From contig JAFFJZ010000007.1 in assembly GCA_018340375.1 (NCBI GenBank), positions 1,736,001 to 1,800,000 of the forward strand: a stretch of 64,000 nt of DNA, in the 5' to 3' direction. The notes under the pieces are model-generated. The model ran no database searches and was not told where the DNA came from. It worked only from the letters and a program-made list of their open reading frames with translations. A program made the position numbers and the translations under genes. Positions 11,180 to 22,180 of this stretch are shown piece by piece. The stretch comes from Gonatopus flavifemur. Taxonomy: Eukaryota > Arthropoda > Insecta > Hymenoptera > Dryinidae. The stretch's first letter is position 1. Every line of letters begins with the position of its first letter.

Positions 11180-11545
11180 ATTTCCGGGAGATGAGAAACA
11201 CTCGAGAGTTGAGCATCATGTTAGACAGAATACAATCCGAGGGTTTAAGAATTCTCATTTCCTCATCAATTAGAGCGCCATCTATGGGGATTCCGAAAAA
11301 ACGTTTGAGACGAAAGTTCCTTGGTTTTTAGCGTAGAATCTAAACCGATAGTAAAAAATGGGGGATTCCATTCAAAAAACATGAGCTGACCTCAGAATGA
11401 CCTTGAAAGTGGGATCTGAGGTCAAAGCCAAGTTCACCATCGGATGTTCCCCTCAGATTCTCACATTTTTTCCCGGAACATTTCCTTCTGAATCTATTCA
11501 TTTTCGAGATATTCTAAGTGACAGATTAAAATGGGACACCCTGTA

Positions 11546-13395
11546 TATATATATCTGGCCCGCTATCATCTTCATTATTACATCTGTGATAATTCGACGG
11601 ATTTCGTCACCAAAAACAATATGAGGAGGACGGAGCGCCACTGCTAACAGTAAGATGGCGCTGAGGCGGGAATTTTTCAAATTCTTTATACGTTAAACGT
11701 TGTGGTATTAGGGATGACAAGCATGGCTACAATATTATCATCTTCGAACGAGACGTCTCATATAATTTTGATCAAACTTCGCCCACCGCTCCGCACGGGC
11801 TCGTTTGATCTATCAACTATCCCTGCACCGAGAAAAGAATGTTGTAAAATTTATCTCTTGTCAAGTAAATATATGGACGATTTAGAAATATAATTCGAGC
11901 TACTAAAATTTCAGAGGATTTTATCGCAGAGAATGTGATATGCACATCAGCTATGGTATATTTCACATCAGCTGTGATATATTTAACATCCGTTGTTGAG
12001 AAATCAACTGATATTGTGGTTATTTGCACTTTATTCTAAATCATTCATATATTTACTCAATAAGATGTAAATTTTACAAGGTTTTTCTCAATGTACAGCC
12101 ATCCTTCATTCTTTGAAAGTGTGTAATAATTTTCATGCCTAAATCTACCTCCTATTGGTTTTTATCAGTTTCATCGGGGAAACATTACTGGAAGAAAATG
12201 ATTCATTGGAAAACAATATTGTTTTCTCATAAGGTGTATGAAAATATATTAGAATGTATTGTGAATTTTCAGTGAGGATGTCCATTGCAAACCAAATTCT
12301 TTTTGAATAATCTGTATGGATCTCCAAAGTTGGAGATCATTTCCCTAGGGTCATTAGGAACGACAAGAGTTTCAAAAACGTTATTGTCCACTCATGTACA
12401 TATCATCTGTAAAGTGAAGAGAAACGAAACACACATTGTACAAAGGTGATGTGGTCGTATACGAGGACCAAGAAACCACCTAGTTACTATTCAAGGGCTG
12501 ATGAAATTTGGCTTAAAGTTGTTTCTCTGTTCCTTTTTATTTTCTGGAATCAGTGGTGATTACATTTTTTCAATCAGACTGACCAAAAACTACCGCTGGC
12601 TCCGAATGTATTGTTGTGTATGTTATGATTTGGAACGTGAGCATTGTTTTTTATCAATGAAAAATTTCTATACGATATTGATACAATACCGAGACGATAT
12701 CGAGACCAAACCGAGACGATAACATCTTTTTCTTTTTTTGACGAGACCGAGACGAGAGTTGCACTGATCTCGTCTTGTCTCGTCTCGTGCGAAGCGCTAT
12801 TATCCAGGTAGAAATGCGCATTCAAAGTGCTTCAAGGCGCTGCTCTGCTGCAGGGGTACGTAACGGTTATGTCAGTGTTCCATTCAGTGGGCGCTGGGAT
12901 GTGAACATAAAAGAAATGGAATTTTTTCGTAATGATCGCATAATTCTTTAGCATTGAAGTCACATCGCCGATACATCGCAGCTGCACTGTAAGGAAAAAC
13001 TGGGAATTCACGGTGCAACTTGATTGGAAAATTTCAGTGCTAGTACTGAAATATGGATATTCCAGTCCTTATAATTAAAATGCATAATTTCTTTCCGTGG
13101 GTTTTCTTGATTGAGATTTCGAATAATGATCGTAATTGTAGGGGATAAAATTCATACATAAGGTTCTCAAAGTCTATCCTTTTGTGTATTCTAAATGTGA
13201 AGCATATATGGACTTCCAAGGTGGCCATCCAGCAAGTCGCGCCATAGCTCAGCGGGTAGGTCTTAGGTTCCAGTCGGTAGGCTCTTTCCCATAGACCATA
13301 ATTATTTAACATTAAACCAGAATTGAACGAATACAAAAACTGCATTTCAAGTGTATAAGAAATAAACACATCAAACAAGAATGTCACTAGGTCAA
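11546..13395. other. Intergenic, no supported gene
   Basis: AT-rich with short open frames only. At 13241-13280 a TAGCTCAGCGG box and GGTTCCAGTC resemble the A and B boxes of a tRNA, but they are too close together for a real tRNA, so at most a tRNA-derived remnant. A CGAGA-rich tract lies at 12686-12790. Confidence 0.5.
12686..12790. repeat. CGAGA/TCTCG low-complexity inverted tract
   Basis: Degenerate runs of ACCGAGACGATA on the left and TCTCGTCTTGTCTCGTCTCG on the right are complementary, with a T-rich spacer. A simple-sequence tract that could form a hairpin; no coding meaning seen. Confidence 0.5.
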
Positions 13396-13670
13396 GCATT
13401 GTAACGGCACATAATGATAAGAACCTATAAAGGTGATATTTTCCGAATGGGAATAGAGATATTTGCTCAGAACAAAGTAATGAGCAAGAATTTGTGAAAG
13501 TATATCTCAAAAAAGAAATAGTTCGAAAAATCATGATTTTGTTAATGACGATGTATTAACGTTTTTAGAGAAACCATGAAGAAACTGATATTCTCAAAAT
13601 ATTTTTGGTTTTTCTTGCTCAGAGGACTGTTGGGAGCAAAGTGAAACCTAATCAGATGATGGGTATTATA

Positions 13671-14961
13671 CAGGTTGGTTGAAAAGTTTCTGCGCTCGAA
13701 ATGAAAGAATACTGTTTTTGTTACGAAATATATTTTTTCATTCAATATAATCTCCTAGAAGCTCAATACACTTGTTCCAATGATCTTCCAATAATTTTAT
13801 CCCATTCTCATGATGGTTTTCCGGAAGCTCTGCAAAATAACCGTCTACGGCTGCTATGGCCTCTTCATCCGACGGAAAATGCTTTCCACGAAGGAATTGT
13901 TTGAGATTTCTGAAGAGATAGTAGTCGCTAGGAGCCAAATCTGGCGAATACGGTGGATGTTCAAGCAATTCGTACGTGAGTTCTTTGAATTTAGCCATCG
14001 TCAAAACACTTTTGTGAGCAGGTGCATTATCTTGATGAAAAATGATTTTTTTCTTCTCTAAACTAGGTCTTTTCTCACGAATTTCTTCATCCAGCTGATC
14101 CAAAAGACTGCAGTAATATTCGGAGTTGATTGTTTTACCTTTCTGAAGATAATCAATGAACAAAATTCCTTCTGCATCCCAAAAAACTGATGCCATAACC
14201 TTCTTTGCTGATCGTTGTGACTTCACCTGCTTTGGAGCTGAACAACCAGCTCCAGTTCACTGGAAACGTTCTTGTTTCAATCCAGGATCATGGTGGTAGA
14301 TCCAAGTCCCATCCACAGTTATAAAACGACGCAAGAAGTCGGTTTTATTCTGCTTAAAACGCTCCAAAGTACGCTGAGAAATTTGTTTTCGATCCAGTTT
14401 TTGTTGAATTGTTAACGTGTGCGGCACTAACTTTCCAAACAGTCTTTCCATACGTCATTCTTCATGTAAAATATGGAGTACTCGTTCGTCTGAGATGACT
14501 ATGGCATTAGCAATTTCACGCTCAGTCAAACTTGGATCTTCACTAACCATATTATGTACATGCTCAATGATTTCTGCTGTGGTTGCAGTTTTTGGTCGTC
14601 CTTCGCGTGGATCGTCTTCAAGGCTAGTACGACCACGTTCAAATTCACCAGCCCGAAATTCAACGGTGCGTTTTGAAGGTGAGGACTCCTTATACACTTC
14701 TAACAATTGTTCATAAATTTCCTTTGCTTTTAAACCCTTCAAAACAAAGAATCTAATGACTGCACGATATTAAATTTTTTCCATATTAAGAAAAATCAAT
14801 GACACGTCAACTTCAAATGGCTTGTAAACGAAGAATGAATTGACAGAATGACTTGTAACTTCGCATGTGTTTTCAGGACAGATATACCAACTTGAGAAAA
14901 AAAAAGTTTTGAGCTAGCAGTGCTATCTCTTGGTGAGCGCAGGAACTTTTCAACCAACCTG
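13671..14961 (-). mobile_element. Mariner element, 1291 bp, irritans-like
   Basis: Terminal inverted repeats of about 27 bp: the left end starts CAGGTTGGTTGAAAAGTTTC, and the complement of the right end starts CAGGTTGGTTGAAAAGTTCC. It is flanked by TA duplications at 13669-13670 and 14962-14963. The length and single transposase frame are typical of mariner. It is inserted in the 5' LTR of the retrotransposon. Confidence 0.95.
13738..14784 (-). pseudogene. Mariner transposase, several in-frame stops
   Basis: One frame of about 348 codons from an ATG at 14784-14782 to the stop at 13738, with in-frame stops near residue 5, after HILHEE and after KQERFQ. The helix-turn-helix region (KGLKAKEIYEQLLEVYKE, LTEREIANAI) and the DD34D triad are recognisable: Asp in ITVDGTW (usual Glu after it changed to Gly), Asp in FHQDNAPAHKS and Asp in PSDYYLF. 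The EGILFIDYLQKGKTIN stretch is characteristic of irritans/mellifera-type mariners. Non-functional because of the stops. Confidence 0.92.
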
Positions 14962-15447
14962 TATTGTTCGAAGATCATGATTTTTGGTTTCCGAGGCTCG
15001 ACCTATATAAGGAGCGTGTTGAGCGACATAAAACATTCGCAACACCCACTCGGCAGAGAACGGATCTAAGATCGTGTGATAAAGTGAATGCGTTTCATTA
15101 TGAGAGTCATTCAACAATTATTAAGACAATAATTTATAATGATTATTCAAATAAATTATTATTGAAAATCAATTGAAATTGGAATTTTCCAACAAGCATA
15201 CAAGTATATTGATAAAACCTCTCCCTAATAATACGAAGGTATTAGTTACTGTGTGAGTATTTTCTGATGATAGTTTTTGCTTGTTTTTTCTCTAAAAAAC
15301 CAGCTGGCGACCGTGTTTCGTTTTTCTAAGTTTTCATAATCGCTGGAACATTATTGTGGTGAATTGCCTGATTGGCATTAAGTTGTAATAACGAATCTGC
15401 AGCTACCGTGTGGAATAATTTCATTTACCCACGGTACCGTTACAAAT

Positions 15448-15463
15448 TGGTGACCGTGACAGG
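15448..15463 (+). promoter_or_regulatory. Primer-binding site, tRNA-Arg(TCG)-like
   Basis: TGGTGACCGTGACAGG begins 3 bp after the 5' LTR. From memory it is complementary, with one mismatch, to the 3' end of insect tRNA-Arg(TCG) (...GTCACGGTCG plus CCA). The position is exactly where minus-strand DNA synthesis would be primed. A tRNA comparison would confirm the primer. Confidence 0.7.
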
Positions 15464-15642
15464 GCGGCGTGAGTTTTTTGTGATTTTCCTGCGTCGAAAC
15501 GAAAATTGTGAAAATCCGGTGTGGTCACACGAAGACGATATCTTGGAGCGTAAAAAAACTGACTTACAAGTGACAGTTGAAAGATGTGAATATTTTCACG
15601 TAGAGGTATTGAGATTGAAATAGTTTTATACATATAGCAAAC

Positions 15643-16749
15643 ATGATTCAACATAGTCCAGCGAACCGTGGTCAAGGTCGGAATAATTATGGCCGAAGGC
15701 AATCTATCCAAAACCGGGAAGGTTTGGATTTGATAGAAGGAGATCCGAATGGCGACAACGAATTAAATACTATTGACCAAGAAGAAATTGTGAATGACGA
15801 AACAAATAATGAAATGGATAGTTCATCGAATGATCAGAGACGCCAGCGGAACGAAGAGGAAAATTATCCTCCAAGTCGAAACCTTAGACCAAGAGGAAGA
15901 CATCCAAGAAATAATAATCAAGCTAGCCGAAATGATCAACGGATGGATAACGAACTACATCAGTTCGAAAATAGAATGGCTCAACTATTAGAGCAATTTC
16001 ACCAAAGTCTCAGCTCCCGATTGGACGCGGTTGAGGATAACATGATGAGGATAAATGGACGTTTGGGCGATATTGAAAATCCAGGAAACCGGAGATCTGA
16101 TAACTACGTTCAACAAAACTCATCGAGAGAAAGATCAGAAGAATCTCAGAATTCAAGTCGATTCAAAAGCTTGAAAGAAAGTGGAATACTTGTGTCATTG
16201 AAAGAAATTTCTTATTCAGGAAAGAAGGATCGAATCAATCCTATAAGATTTCTAAATCGATTCGATGAGATATTGGCATATGAAAATATATCAGATTCCG
16301 AAGAAAAGTTTTTATTTGCAAGGTGTTTAAAAGAACAAGCAAAGAACTGGTTCGAACTACATGATTTCCGAGATTATCCACATGCTCGAGAAGCATTTAT
16401 CAATTTTTTTTGGGGCGAAGAAGCCCGAGCACAGTTTCGAGAAGATCTCCTGACTAAGGAATACAGATTCAACAATGGGGAGACGATGTCTGAGTATTCC
16501 CTCGGATTTGTGCGAGGAGCCCAGAATCTAAATCCACCAATAGGAGTGCATCAAATTATAAGATCTTTAGAACGTCATTTTTCTATGGATATAGCACGAG
16601 AATTACGACCGGGTATAACACGGACGATTGATGAGGCAGCGACGTTGTTAGACGAAATTCAAGACCAACAAGACTTTTTCCAAAGACAAAGACAATTTGA
16701 AAGAAAAGGACTGAACATCATCGGGAGGAGAAAATTTTCAGGAAAATAA
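15643..16749 (+). CDS. gag: Gag-like structural protein of the LTR retrotransposon
   Basis: A 368-residue open frame starting at the first ATG after the leader. Residues 1-115 are polar and disordered (Asn, Arg, Glu rich). Residues ~100-135 look like a coiled coil (HQFENRMAQLLEQFHQSL). Residues 185-330 match the capsid-like region of Ty3 Gag, including NPIRFLNRFDEIL, CLKEQAKNWFELHDFRDY and YRFNNGETMSEYSLGF. No CCHC zinc knuckle is visible before the stop, so the frame either ends early or the family lacks one. A basic, Asn/Lys-rich tail continues in another frame to about 16920. It would form the particle shell; this is the least damaged frame of the element. Confidence 0.8.
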   Translation: MIQHSPANRGQGRNNYGRRQSIQNREGLDLIEGDPNGDNELNTIDQEEIVNDETNNEMDSSSNDQRRQRNEEENYPPSRNLRPRGRHPRNNNQASRNDQRMDNELHQFENRMAQLLEQFHQSLSSRLDAVEDNMMRINGRLGDIENPGNRRSDNYVQQNSSRERSEESQNSSRFKSLKESGILVSLKEISYSGKKDRINPIRFLNRFDEILAYENISDSEEKFLFARCLKEQAKNWFELHDFRDYPHAREAFINFFWGEEARAQFREDLLTKEYRFNNGETMSEYSLGFVRGAQNLNPPIGVHQIIRSLERHFSMDIARELRPGITRTIDEAATLLDEIQDQQDFFQRQRQFERKGLNIIGRRKFSGK

Positions 16750-17012
16750 ACAAAACGATCAAAAGGAAGAAAGTGTGAACAAAACAACTGAAAAAACAAC
16801 ATGGAATGAGAATACCAAAACAAATAATGAAGAGAATAGAACTAAGGAAAATAATGATTCTTGGCAACGCAAGGAGGGTATAACAACACGCAGCCAGAGT
16901 AAAATTACTTATATCAGCAATTGATACCGAGCATGAAGATGACAACGAATACGAGGATATTGAAATAATCGAAGAAATTAGGGACAATGATGAAATTCGA
17001 CCTACAGTTCCG

Positions 17013-17429
17013 GTGGTTCGACTGAAGAAATTGATTGAAGGAATAGGAGAGACATCAATTATTGGGAAACCCGAACCACATATAAGTGCAATAATGCTGG
17101 TCAATATCGATGGATCATTACATACTGCACTGATTGACACTGGTGCCAAAATCTCAGCCATATCAAATGAACTAGTTGAGGAATTACGAAAAAACGGACA
17201 TGACATAAAAGAAACACTAGTGAGAAACATTAATCTGGTGGGTGCATTTGCGGATAAGAATACTAACATGAAAAAATGGTACAGATTAATTTTCAAATGG
17301 GAGGAAATTCATATACGGATCTTTGTTACGTCGTCAATAAAATTATTTTCCCAATGGTGATTGGACTAGAATTTTCAACAAGATATGGAGCAACTATTGA
17401 TCTATCCAATGGTTCTTTTGAATTGAAAA
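17013..17429 (+). pseudogene. Retroviral-type aspartic protease region
   Basis: The open segment contains ALIDTGAKISAIS, the DTG active site of retropepsins, in the expected place between Gag and reverse transcriptase. The frame breaks near 17330, after which the end of the domain (VIGLEFSTRYGATID) is readable in another frame. It lies in a different frame from both gag and pol. The enzyme would cleave the polyproteins; this copy is frameshifted. Confidence 0.8.
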
Positions 17430-17442
17430 GAAGATTGAAGAA

Positions 17443-18830
17443 ATGCATCCAGTAATGAAGGAATTCAGCGACCAATATAAAACATTATTTGGGCCAGAAC
17501 TAGGGAAAATAAATGTCGAAAAATGTAAAATATCAATGAAAAATACCAAAGCATTCAAATGCCGTACATATCCAGTACCGCTGAAATATATAAAAGAAGT
17601 ACGAAATACTATAAAAGAATTGGAAGAGAAGGACGTTATCATCAAAGAACAGACGGAATTTTCGAATCCTCTGGTGATTGTAATAAAAAAGACCAATAAT
17701 GAAATTCGAATACGTTTGGATGCGAGAGCACCAAACGAAAGAATGGAAAAAGATTATTCTCAACTCCCAACGATTGATGAGATATTATTTAAAATGGAAA
17801 ATAAACAGGTTTTTTTACGACTCGATATCCGGCACGCATTCTGGCAAGTAGAACTTGAAGAAGAGAGTAGAAAATACACTGGTTTTATTTTCGAGGGCCA
17901 AACATTTACATTCGAACGGATGCCGTTTGGTTTGAAAATCTCAGGAGCGGTATTCACAAGAATTATTAGTAAAATATTATCCACAGAAGTGGAAAATAAT
18001 GTTATGATTTATTTGGATGATATTTTAATAGCATCTGATGACGAAGAAAGCCACAAAGAGGATTTAAATCGGATATTTTACAAATTGGAAAGAGCCGGTA
18101 TTAAATTGAATCTGGAAAAGAGTCGATTGTTTCAGAAAGGCATTATTTTTTTGGGGCATACTTTCGACAAGTGGAGAGTGAAGATGAATGAAGATACAAA
18201 GAAAAACATAGTTGATTTTCCAGTACCAACATCGGTAAAACAAGTCCAGGCATTTCTTGGATTAATAAACTGGGACCGTCGTTTCATTCCCAGACTATCG
18301 GATTTCACTGAACCGTTGGAGGAATTATTGAAAAAGGAAAACAGATTCAAATAGAGAAAGCAACACGAAGAGGCGTTTATAACAATTAAGAAATTGTTTA
18401 ATCAAACCGATGAATTATTCTTGATAAACGAAGACGCAGAATTTATCGTAGAAGCTGATGCATCAATCACCGGCCTTGGGGTGGTATTAATCCAACACTT
18501 GAAATGTGGCGCTGAACAGAATGTTGCATATATTCCGAAAAAATTACGACCAGCTGAAACTCGATACTCTACTACAGAGAAAGAAGCTTCAGCAATCGTA
18601 TGGGCATTGAAGAAATGAAGCATTTTGTTGTTAGGCCGAAGAATAACAATAAGATCGGATAATCGCGCATTGCAATTCTTGAAAACGTGTGTGTTTTATA
18701 GCATGAGAGTTGCCAGTTGGTTGGAGTTTTTACAAGAATTTGATATTCACATAGTTTATATACCAGGGGAAGAAAATTAAAAAGCAGATGCTCTGTCAAG
18801 ATTACCAAATTTGGAGAAAAATAAAAGGAT
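17443..18830 (+). pseudogene. pol: Reverse transcriptase and RNase H of the Ty3/Gypsy element
   Basis: The RT domain runs from 17443 to about 18300: VIKEQTEFSNPLVIVIKK, FLRLDIRHAFWQVEL (first catalytic Asp), MPFGLKISGAVFTRI and MIYLDDILIAS (YLDD box), then FLGHTFD and QAFLGLINWDRRFIP. RNase H follows (EFIVEADASITGLGVVL, TRYSTTEKEASAIVWALKK, IRSDNRALQFL, ending ADALSRLPN). In-frame stops are at 18352-18354, 18616-18618 and 18778-18780; otherwise the frame is continuous. Converts the RNA genome to DNA in the particle. Clearly Ty3/Gypsy by motif order and by the tether region after RT. Confidence 0.92.
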
Positions 18831-18987
18831 AAACCTGACAATTGGAAATGTAAATGCGAAGAAAGAGAAAAGAAAGAATAATGAAACAGCAAAAAGAAAT
18901 ATGAAAGTACTAGATTATGAACTAGCCGTTAAAAAACTACAAGAATGGGTTAAAATACTAGAGGTATCTTATGGAAAAGATGAATAA

Positions 18988-20225
18988 ATGCTGAAGATGA
19001 ACCAGTCAGAAGAAAAACAAACAAAGCTCGATGAAAATGGAATGTTACAATTAAAAATCAACGATTCATGGAAAATAACAATACCCAGTAGAGTTGCGTG
19101 GTTTTTTGTCAATCATTTACACAATTTTCTACTGCATGTAGGAAGTCAGAAATTGTATAACATGTGCAAGGAAAAATTCATTTTCAATAACATGAGTAGA
19201 ATTATTAAAGACGTAACAGCATCATGCGAAACATGTCAAAAGACAAAAAATATAAATAAAAAGGTAGAAGGAATTCCGAACATGATAATACCAGAAGGAC
19301 CGGACGAAGAAATTTAATCAGATTTATATGGACCATCACCAACAGAAAAAATGGGAATGAAATATGTCCTTGTTTTGCTATATTGTTCTTCTAAAAAGAT
19401 AAACCTATACACTTTGAAAAATATCAAAGCTACGACGATCATTAACGAAATAACACGATGTTACTTACAAGAGAATATTACACCGAGAGGGATCGTGGCC
19501 GATCAAGAAAAACAATTCAAGTCAGTTGAATGGAAGGAATTTGGATCAAAATACGGAATCCAGGTCAAACATATCACGCCATACAACCCACAGGAAAACC
19601 CAGTAGAAGGGGTAATGAGGGAGATCGGTCGAGTTCTTAGAATTTACATATGTAAAAGACAAACATTATGGCCAGAAGTGATACCTGTCATTGAAAACGT
19701 TTATAATAATGTTTCACATGCAAGTACAAAGGTCGTACCAAGATTGTTACATACTAACATCAGAAATTCATCATGGCCTAAAGAATTTAGCGTCAAAGAC
19801 CACAAAGGGAAAGCGCAAGATTTGATACAACGGGTGAAGAAAGAATTAATCAAGAGCGCAGAGAAGAGAAAACGAGATTTCATAGAAGAAAACAGTGAAT
19901 ATCAAATGAATTTGGATATTGGTGAGTTAGTATTAGTGAGAACACATTTTCTCTCAAATAAATTAAAAAGTATTCGGCAAAGTTAGATTATCGATATAAA
20001 GGCCCGTACGAAATCATACAAATAATTTGCGAGAATGCACGTACATTGTCGTACGTACATACAATAATCGGAAATTATAATGTACGGCAACTAAAATCAT
20101 ATAGGAAATCTGTATTAAAACCTCATGAAATACCAAAATATATGCATGGAGTGATAAATCGATTACCGACCGAGTCGAATCCATGCGCCATCGTGCGAGT
20201 AAGAATGAAACGACTAACCAAATGA
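18988..20225 (+). pseudogene. pol: Integrase with GPY motif
   Basis: The N-terminal zinc-binding region has the paired His (HNFLLHVG) and CETC. The core domain shows Asp in SDLYGP, a changed second motif (IVADQEKQFKS, where relatives have SDNG..F) and Glu in NPQENPVEGVMRE. A GPYEII motif near 20010 marks the C-terminal GPY/F module. In-frame stops at 18985-18987 and 19315-19317 and a frameshift near 19985 break the reading. It would insert the cDNA with a 4-bp stagger, matching the GCAT duplications. End at 20225 (TGA). Confidence 0.9.
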
Positions 20226-20531
20226 GAAAATACTGAACTAAATCATCCAATCATCAGTTCTCGCGTCCGTCACCAGAGGCTATCTATAGAGGAAGAGTCA
20301 AACCGAACAAAGAAATGAATGGAAAACATTATAATAGAAGGTTGCATAAACGCCATAATTCAGTGCAAACGAATTCTTCGTGGTGAACAGAGATTTGGAA
20401 GGATACCATGGAGTGCATTAAGAAAAGGTGATTGAAGTGTCGTTTTTCAAAGTGTTGAAAATTTAGAATACGAGTGGAGTGATCAATTCACATTTATACA
20501 AGTGTGTATATCGCGTATAAATTCTTCAAAG

Positions 20532-21336
20532 ATGGGGAACAGTGTCCGTGCCTTGTTGGACAATATCAAACCTAGTGTTGAAATGATTGAATCATTGGTG
20601 AATGTGGAAAAGCAGGTAGCGGACTTTATGATCGAACATATTTGAAGTCCGTGAGAAGAAACTAATTAGTATTGTGCAAGATGCAGATGACTACCAAGGA
20701 GATTACCATAAATTCATCGAGATTGTAAATGATCTGAGAAGTTTGGGATTCAATACTGCCAATATAAACAAAATTTCTGAGCAAAATCATCAGGCATACA
20801 TGAAAAATCTATGTGCCAACCAATTTGCAAAAGCAGGCCCGAGTAAGGAAGGAGGAGTCCAAGTCAAGGAAGACAAGGCCGAGGTGCAAACACACCAATT
20901 ACCGACAAAAGCTGATAATTATATTATGACAATCGACAAAAATTATGACAAGGTGAAAATAGAGGAGAAGAAAGTTGCCACGTTAAAAATGAAAAAAAGC
21001 CAAAAGGGCATGAAGTGGCAAATGAATCCAAACTCTCCACCTGGAATTGAAAATGAGAGAAGGACGAGTAGAAAAATTGCCAGAACAACTTGCGGAAAAA
21101 AGTTAGCTAACATCGATGATGAAATTAGTCAATTTATCACACGACGATCAACAAGACCGATGAATCCGGCGAAGTCCGTGAGAAAGGTTGGAGTTCAAAC
21201 TGTCAACGAAAATACAGTTGAGAAGGAAAATGTACCGCCACCGAATGAAAACAATAGTTCAAGGATGGCAGACTTATTTGGAAACCTCGATGATTTGGAT
21301 TTGGATACAGATCTATGTGTAATTCCAGAAAATTGA
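20532..21336 (+). pseudogene. Third frame downstream of pol, unassigned product
   Basis: Starts at an ATG (20532) encoding MGNSVRALLDNIKPSVEM, then shifts frame near 20640; the second part runs to 21336, about 265 codons in total. The N-terminus is predicted helical. The middle is Lys/Glu rich, followed by basic patches (RRTSRKIARTT, ITRRSTRPMNPAKSVRK) and an acidic tail (ADLFGNLDDLDLDTD). There is no signal peptide, Cys pattern or membrane segment, so it is not an envelope gene even though it sits in the env position. MGN at the start could allow N-myristoylation (inference). A captured host gene or an accessory frame are both possible; the helical start followed by basic serine-rich patches loosely recalls borealin, but I cannot confirm it. 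Confidence 0.55.
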
Positions 21337-21828
21337 TTTGATTCGGTGAAAGTTTTTGGTGGTTATTAGTGGTATCGGAATGGTGTTGCATATTATCATT
21401 TATGTTATGTTATTTGTTCCTTTTCGTCCATATATTGTGTATTAGAAATCGCTCTATTGAAGAAATATATATTTTTTTATTTTATTATTTCACGTGGTTA
21501 GGTTGTGACGAGTGCGTCATATTTAAAAAGTGTCAGTATTGTTTTGTTTTGATTTTTGTATGACATATTTCATGTTTATAACTGTAAGAATTCTCCAGTG
21601 AAGAAAAGAGTTTTTGCTCTACCCTACGAAATATGTGATTTTTGTTTCAATACTTATCTTTATAATGTGATTATATACCAAATAAAAGTTCAATGTTCAT
21701 GTATTTGGGAATAAATGAAAGAAAATTGTTGTAAAAGTTCATATTGAAAATTACATTGGTGTTTGATGATATTTTGAAATGAGAATTTGTGTTTTTTTCC
21801 AGAAAAAAAAGGAAAATCTTTCTTTTAG
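21337..21828 (+). other. 3' untranslated region of the retrotransposon
   Basis: AT-rich, with no supported coding sequence between the third frame and the polypurine tract. Confidence 0.55.
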
Positions 21829-21842
21829 AAGGTGGGTGATTA
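21829..21842 (+). promoter_or_regulatory. Polypurine tract candidate
   Basis: A purine-rich AAGGTGGGTG tract ends just before the 3' LTR at 21843, where plus-strand DNA synthesis would be primed. A second purine run lies at about 21802-21816. Confidence 0.5.
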
Positions 21843-22180
21843 TGTAACGGGACATAATGATCAGAACCTATAAGGGTGATATTTTCCGAATGGGAATGGA
21901 GATATTTGCTCAGAAGAGAGTAATGAGCAAGAATTTGTGAAAATATATCTCAAAAAAGGAGTAGTTCGAAAAATCATGATCTCATTAATAACGATTTATT
22001 AACGTTTTCAAAAAAATCATGAAGAAAATGATATTCTCAAAATATTTTTGGTATTCCTTGCTCAGAGGACTGTTCTAAGCAAAGTAAAACCTAATTGGAT
22101 AATTGAAATTATATTGTTCGAAAGATCATGATTTTTGGTTTCCGAGGCTCGCCCTATATCACGAGCGTGTTGAGCGACAT

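Larger units (their letters stand above)
9477..11543 (+). mobile_element. Tc1/mariner-superfamily transposon (DD41D type) with ~370-380 bp terminal inverted repeats
   Basis: The ends are CAGGGTGTCCCATTTTGATC at 9477 and its complement ending at 11543, flanked by TA on both sides (9475-9476, 11544-11545). The inverted repeats span about 9477-9857 and 11178-11543 and contain matched blocks such as GGGACATCCGATGGTGAA and GACCTTGAAAGTGGGATC-type sequence. One transposase frame lies between them. A related element with the same design occupies 53127-55158; the two share subterminal blocks, although their outer sequence beyond CAGGGTG differs. Long inverted repeats of this length are uncommon for the superfamily. 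Confidence 0.85.
13400..15444 (+). repeat. 5' LTR, interrupted by a mariner
   Basis: Starts TGTAACGGCACATAATG and ends CGGTACCGTTACA. The mariner at 13671-14961 sits at a TA (13669-13670, 14962-14963) that is uninterrupted in the 3' LTR near 22112 (AAATTATATTGTTCG). LTR sequence without the insert is about 752 bp. Confidence 0.92.

Noticed and set aside
13235..13285. tRNA gene
   Set aside because: A-box-like and B-box-like motifs are only about 25 bp apart and no acceptor stem is present.
20532..21336. Envelope gene of an errantivirus-like element
   Set aside because: No signal peptide, furin-like site, membrane helix or Cys pattern; only the position fits.
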